Below are positions 58,609-64,000 of a DNA stretch of 64,000 bases, piece after piece. Position 1 is the first letter of the stretch. Each line of letters opens with the position of its first letter. Source of the stretch: Undaria pinnatifida. Its lineage: Eukaryota > Sar > Phaeophyceae > Laminariales > Alariaceae. The stretch lies in NCBI GenBank assembly GCA_012845835.1, contig JABAKD010000006.1, positions 1,162,116 through 1,226,115 on the forward strand, read 5' to 3'. The notes beneath the pieces are model-generated. The model made no database searches, was not told where the DNA came from, and saw nothing but the letters and a program-made list of their open reading frames with translations. The position numbers were made by a program, and so were the translations under genes.

Positions 58609-60506
58609 GCACAAAAAGAGAGACGAGCTCTGCGATCACCAACCTCGAGACATGAGACACACATCACTGTACATTCAGCAAGATGGTTCCGACATGCAAG
58701 GCTAACCGCAATGAGCACGTGGGTGTTCATCCAGATTCTTCATCCTACTGCCCATGTAGAGAGATAGCAGATGCTGCTGTGGAGGCAGACTTGTGCAACA
58801 GAGAACCCAGAAACGTGTCTGGTGGAAATCTCGTTTTTCGGCGGTATAATGCGGGCCCAACAGCCAATACGTGACAAATTATTCATAGTACCAGTATGTA
58901 TCGAAATATAGCCCAAGGACCTTTCGATAATCCATATTAAAAATAAAGAACGGTCCTTATATATCCGTGCAGAGCGGTACTGAGAGTGGTACAAACCTGC
59001 CAAAAAAAGCACCGCACTAATTCCAAGTAGTTTCTAGTCAAAAACGTGTAGCACTTCGGTGATACCAGTACGTACACACGTAGTTTTCAATATAATAACC
59101 ATACTTTCGTTAAAAAAAGACAAACCGACCCTTATATTTTCGTCTATATCACTGCTACTGTCCTTGCTGCTGTTGATGCCGCTGCCAGTGCCACGCAACG
59201 AGTCTGAGACCTCCATGTCCGCCTCAGAACATCTCTCGAAGGCGGCTTGTCAGCTATCAGGACACCTCATCCAGGGAGGTGCATGGGAATGTCCCTGGTA
59301 TGCTGCTTCCCAGCGTGGTAGCTGCTGCTTCTTGGTATGGAGCCATAGGTGTCGGCTGTCACGCTATAGTACAGCAGGTCAGCGTTGCAAGATACCGCGT
59401 GCTGTGCGGTGTACATTAATGCCAAGTACTTTACCAAAGATGTTTGAACATGACACCCAAACGGAGACCACGAGGAAGCGGGTTCTGATGCACGGATATT
59501 CGCCAAGCTTTCCCTACGGATGCCTATTCGCGTGCACACACCCTCCGCCTCCTAGTTGGAGCAGTTACCACTAGGCGGGCGAGCGATAGCCATAAGCTCT
59601 ACCTGTCGACTACGGGAGGGTGCGTTGCAATGTCCAATATTTCACGGCTCACCTAGCACATTGCTCTCTCAAACCGTCCGCAGTCAAAACGATCGGGGAC
59701 GTCGATGAGGGCTCGTCAATCGCCATGGGCCCTTCCCTCTAGCTGCTCGAGCCGCGCCCGCTGCCTCCAGGGATACCCACTGCTTCTTTCCTTTGCAAGG
59801 TAACACGTAGGTTTGTCTCGTGTGGGAACGAGCTGCCACCTTGTAGCGTGACACTTCAAATGTATGCTCCCTGTTGGTCGTACGCGTTTCGCGTTCCAGC
59901 GAAATGGCCCCGCAACAACGATCGCAAAAAAAAATATAATCCGTTCAAAACACGCCGTTTGGAATACTGGAAACCCTTAGTTGGTCGTATGTCGTATCGA
60001 GTATCGAGTATCGAGGACGACTCGAGGACGTGTGTTGTTGATGCTGTGTGTGGTGCTGTACTACTGTTGTAGATCAGCGTGGGAGTTGTCATGTTACCGC
60101 TATCGCTGAACGTGATTGGCATAGAAGATGGCATCTTCTTGGGGGGCTGCACTGGTTTCAGCGGAACAATCAAGCACGAACCGTCTGATTTCATCGTGAG
60201 TGCTTCGACTGAGCTTGCTGTATTCGTTCATGATCGTCCCGTTACTACCAGGTATGTACGAGTACAAGCTGTGCTGCCAGCTACTCTGCTGCTACTTGTA
60301 CGTATAATGTACCCCCCCCTGTATCTCGTAAGCAGCATTGTGCTTCGTTTGTGTACTTCGATACATCCAGTGCTCGTGCCGATTCCTCATCCTGGAGGCA
60401 TGCAAGCTCTACGAGCTGGGCCAGCCAAGGTGCTGATTTCGAGTTAAATTGGCGATGCCGCGCTCAATTTTACATGTTGGGATATGATGTTTTGGCACGG
60501 TGTTGG

Positions 60507-60670
60507 CCATGCACCACGCAACAAACGTGAGACCTGCCTTTTTTGTTTTCTTCTTTTGTTCGAGAGATGTGATCGATACAACGATCCAAAAAAATACACA
60601 AGCGGCCATAACTTTTCTGAAAAAAGAAGAGAAAAAAAAGGCGAGTCTCACGTTTGTTTTGCACATGCGG
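60507..60670. repeat. Small inverted-repeat element of about 160 bases
   Basis: ACAAACGTGAGACCTGCC on the left is matched by GGCGAGTCTCACGTTTGT on the right, enclosing a short AT-rich body with GATCGATACAACGATCC. Probably a MITE. Confidence 0.55.
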
Positions 60671-60865
60671 TTCAAATACTGTATGAGGTTGAAATTTCAG
60701 ACCGAAACTCGCAAAATTGAGGAGGGCATCGCAGTATTACTACTTGTTCTCATCACTACTTGTTTAATGTACAAGAACCGTTTGTTGGTCACATCTCGTG
60801 ATGGGTCTCGAATTGGGCAGTGCATCTGATATCTATCGTCTCGTTGTGTCCTCAAGACCGTCTAC

Positions 60866-61266
60866 ACCAATTTTCACCTTGATCGGGAAAGGCGATTTTT
60901 GGAGTCGTCATACTCATTTGTAGGCCAAGAATGTCAAGAAAAACTATCACTTTGAGTTTTCTTGGATATCTCGGCGAGTTCGAGTCGGATTCTCAAACTG
61001 TTTGGACCTGCATATGCACAGTTAAGCCACGGTCAATGTCTCCAAATTTCAAGTCCTAAGTTACACCACACCAATTTTCACCTTGATCGGGAAAGGCGAT
61101 TTTTGGAGTCGTCATACTCATTTGTAGGCCAAGAATGTCAAGAAAAATTATCACTTTGAGTTTTCTTGGATATCTCGGCGAGTTCGAGTCGGATTCTCAA
61201 ACTGTTTGGACCTGCATATGCACAGTTAAGCCACGGTCAATGTCTCCAAATTTCAAGTCCTAAGTT
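60866..61266 (+). repeat. Tandem duplication, 204-base unit
   Basis: Two nearly identical copies beginning ACCAATTTTCACCTTGATCG (60866 and 61070) and ending AAATTTCAAGTCCTAAGTT. Only one or two differences are seen, so the duplication is recent. No frame or hairpin explains it. Confidence 0.85.
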
Positions 61267-62994
61267 GTAGTGGCTGACTATTAGATTCGACTCTAGGATG
61301 CTTTATCCGCTTTTAGGCTGGCCCAGCTCGTAGCTCTATACGAGTAGTCGCGCACTACGAGACGGAGCTACTGTACAACGCAACTACAAGGAGTACAGCT
61401 TGACAACTGCTGTCTGAGGATATATGAGATTTGGCGATCCTACACCAAACGGCGTGCGTGTGATGAGAGCGATATAATTATATTGCCCCTCATTCGCTCC
61501 TTTGATTATTTCCACCCATCGACCCATCGACATATCCCTCCCCGGCAAGTTGTCTGGTGTGTGTGTTCTTCACGTTACACAGGCTTTTTCGCCCATCTAC
61601 ATCCAGCAACCCAGTGTCCGTCCCGATGCCTCCTACGAGAGCTCGTCTCTCTACTAGTATTCTGTGACCACTAATCACTACAGTATACCTGGCAACACGG
61701 ATGATAGCACACCCCTTGCTTGAAGAACGCCCCCCCCCCCTATAAAAGCACACCCTGGGGCCTTTTGTTTTTGTTATTTTTCGACCGCCACTATATCACC
61801 GGTTGTACTTCGAATACCACACCCCCTTCGGACCTACGCCTAAAAACGTATCAAACCCCAAAGTATCACACCTGGTTAGGCCCAATCTTCTAAGACAACC
61901 GAAACGAGTACGGTCGTAGTAAGTCCGACTTAGAAATCGAGCGTAGATAGGAAGAAGACCGCCGCAGGCGAAAAAAATGTGGGATAAGACGTGCGAATTA
62001 TATTCGTCTTAATCCGCGGGTTTCTGCAAGATGACGGATTTTGTCGATACAAACCAGCGCGCACCGCTATGGTAACGGTATGATTTGTGCTGGGTGCGGG
62101 CTAGGAAAAAATATTTAGTATCAAGATTTCAGCAGCCAGTTTTTCCGTGGGACAAGGCCTCTGAAGTGCAATCCTCGGGAGTTTCATCGAACGTGGAACC
62201 GGTAACCGTTTTCCAGTATCGCAGAAAGGCGTTTTTTCAGCTGCCATCCCCGGGTTTTAAGCGTGTTTGGCCTTGCTATCACCGGCGTGGACACAAAAAA
62301 TGGTTTCAGACCGACGCCTGTCATGCGTTAGCACACCCTTCGTTAACACAACCCCTTGTTCGCACATCCCATGTATCGCCCCCCCCTATTATAATAGCAC
62401 ACCCCCTGCAATCTAGCCGGGGTCTGGTCACACTCCTTGGTGACCAAAGATACCGCTACCAAACCTCCTCGTTATCACACCCCCTGTCATCTGACCGAGT
62501 CTGTCTGCACTCGATAGCAACCGACGTCCCGTTAGCACGCCCCCTCCATGTCGCATCCCCTCGTTATCACACACCCCAGCTGCTGGGTTCCTGTGCATGG
62601 CGCTTATCACCGGGGGTACGCTAGGTAGCACACCCCCTATAAAAGCATCCCCGGTGATGATATTTTCAAAGGTCAAAAAGTTATCACGGCGGTGTTCTTT
62701 CATCCGTGTTATACGGTAACCTGCAAGACAGCTACTTTTCTCCTTTTTTGTGCTCATGTATTATCTTTGTACTTTCTATTGCTCTCTCCCTCCCTAGACG
62801 TTACTCAGATCCGAGGTCACTGAGCTGGCTCTTCCCCCCCCTCCCCACTACGGTGCACGTGCCTTCATTTTTATCGCCCGAAGACTTCAGCCCTTTCTTC
62901 CTTTGTCGACTCGCATCGAATAACGCCTACCCACGCTGCTAAGCGACAGGTCGCCCTCAGTTCCTTTGATTTTCATTTTTGCAAATAAACTCAA

Positions 62995-63072
62995 AAGTCC
63001 GACCCCTACGATGATATTCGAACCACAGAACCAACTCTATTAGAGGGTAACCACTAGACCACCGGGGCACTA
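62995..63072 (-). repeat. tRNA-like sequence (pseudo-tRNA or SINE head)
   Basis: On the - strand CCCCGGTGGTCTAGTGGTTA gives a clear A-box and GTGGTTCGAATAT a weaker B-box. Acceptor and T stems do not pair properly, so I do not call a functional tRNA. It begins with the same CCCCGGTGG as SINE-A. Confidence 0.45.
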
Positions 63073-63273
63073 CTGCTGTTGCTGTAGATACACATGCTGC
63101 AAAGCAAGCAAGGTAATTTGGCCAAGCGATGCCAATCGCAATGAACACGCGGGCAAAAAGAGAAAAAATGACAAGCCGAGCCACCTCACCTGAATATTTG
63201 CAACTAAACAAAGAAGAAAAAATAAATACCAGAAAAACAATAAACACCTGGTATTTTTTTTTGTTTTTTTTTC

Positions 63274-63563
63274 TGCACACTTTTACTTTCCAGCTTCTGG
63301 ACAAGCCGTGGTCACAGGTGTCATCCCTTCTCCTCCCCGGTTCTTGCCTTCAATTTTTATCGCGCATAGGGTTCAGCAATCCCACTGCTCGTCGATTGTT
63401 CATCGAGTGTTGCTAACTCACGCTCTCGCGCTTTCCGCAAGTCAATTTGTCCACGAGCAAAAGTCCCCACGAATTTGTACGAGTATGCACTCGGCGGGGC
63501 TCGAACTCACGAAACTGGCCTATACCAGGCTCGAGGATAACCTGATACGCCACCGGGGCGACG
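63274..63563 (-). repeat. tRNA-derived SINE-A, full copy
   Basis: Full copy with T-rich tail side at 63247-63272. It lies about 200 bases from another tRNA-like sequence at 62995-63070. Confidence 0.85.
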
Positions 63564-64000
63564 GTATATGGGTGTGCGTGTGCGCTTCATATTGAACTGT
63601 TGTTTCCATAAACATCCAGGACATCTACTCGTACATAGCATATGATATCATCTTTTAATTGTGAAAAAATGAAAAATAAACACTGCAGCTGTGAGATCGG
63701 CCAAAAAGGATCTTGATCAAAACTCATGTTTGCAAGCTGCGTGTCCATGTTGATAATTAGTAGTGTCCGTGCCGACGCCTCATCCTCGAGACAGGATCGC
63801 GCGATGTGTGTTGTTCATGTTAAACTGATGTTTTCACCAATCCACATTCAGCACAACCAGCACAACCAGTGTCGGTGCCGATGCCTCATGGAGAGACGAG
63901 CTCTGTGGTCACAAACTACGAGGCAGCGATGCACATTGCAAAGACGGCAAGAAGGTGATTTGGCCATGCAATGAACCACAATGAACACGCTGGTACAAAA

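Larger units (their letters stand above)
56300..63270. other. No gene seen; repeat-dominated
   Basis: Apart from the elements listed separately, this stretch has a CCACCCACCCCG duplication at 57456-57520, degenerate TTAGCACACCCCCT-like repeats at 62320-62660 and short frames without recognisable motifs. Confidence 0.5.

Noticed and set aside
62995-63072. Functional tRNA gene
   Set aside because: A-box is good but the stems do not pair; more likely a SINE head or pseudogene.

Overview
The window is nuclear DNA from a repeat-rich, intron-rich eukaryote. The coding parts are many short exons (75 to 250 bases) separated by introns of up to about 2.5 kb. The introns are GT-AG, with one GC-AG. They carry tRNA-derived SINEs, miniature DNA transposons, small LTR-like elements and microsatellites. 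Short interstitial CCCTAA tracts fit a TTAGGG-type telomere. Intron length, base composition and the copper-ATPase architecture suggest a photosynthetic stramenopile, perhaps a brown alga. That assignment is inference and I hold it with low to moderate confidence.

Two protein-coding genes can be assembled exon by exon with consistent splice phases. On the + strand, from the left edge to 7007, is a rhodanese-domain gene of the TSTD2 / TrhO (UPF0176) type. Five exons are visible: one carrying the conserved segment before the rhodanese fold, the first half of the fold, a linking exon, the active-site Cys loop, and two cysteine-rich exons followed by a low-complexity tail. On the - strand, from 41681 down to 17677, is a P1B-type copper-transporting ATPase in 20 exons, 1471 residues without its missing 5' exon(s). 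It has five heavy-metal-associated domains and every catalytic motif: TGES, CPC, DKTGT, HP, TGDN, GDGVND, and the YN and MxxSS membrane motifs of Cu(I) pumps.

By region: 1-7007 is the rhodanese gene. 7008-17676 is intergenic, with miniature transposons, tandem repeats and minisatellites, plus unrecognised protein-like fragments at 10.4-11.6 kb. 17677-41681 is the ATPase gene. 41.8-42.8 kb holds several decayed copies of the start of its first visible exon. 42.8-64 kb has no recognisable gene: at least eight full or partial copies of a tRNA-derived SINE, a long foldback palindrome, a mariner-like non-autonomous element, poly(C)-rich tandem units and other dispersed repeats.

The most unusual feature is repeated decayed tandem duplication of exon ends inside introns ('ghost exons'). 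At four exons in both genes, one or more degenerate copies of the intron-end plus exon-start lie just upstream of the real exon. A fifth case is a copy of an exon's donor end in the following intron. Ghosts keep acceptor AGs but carry stops, frameshifts or altered catalytic residues.
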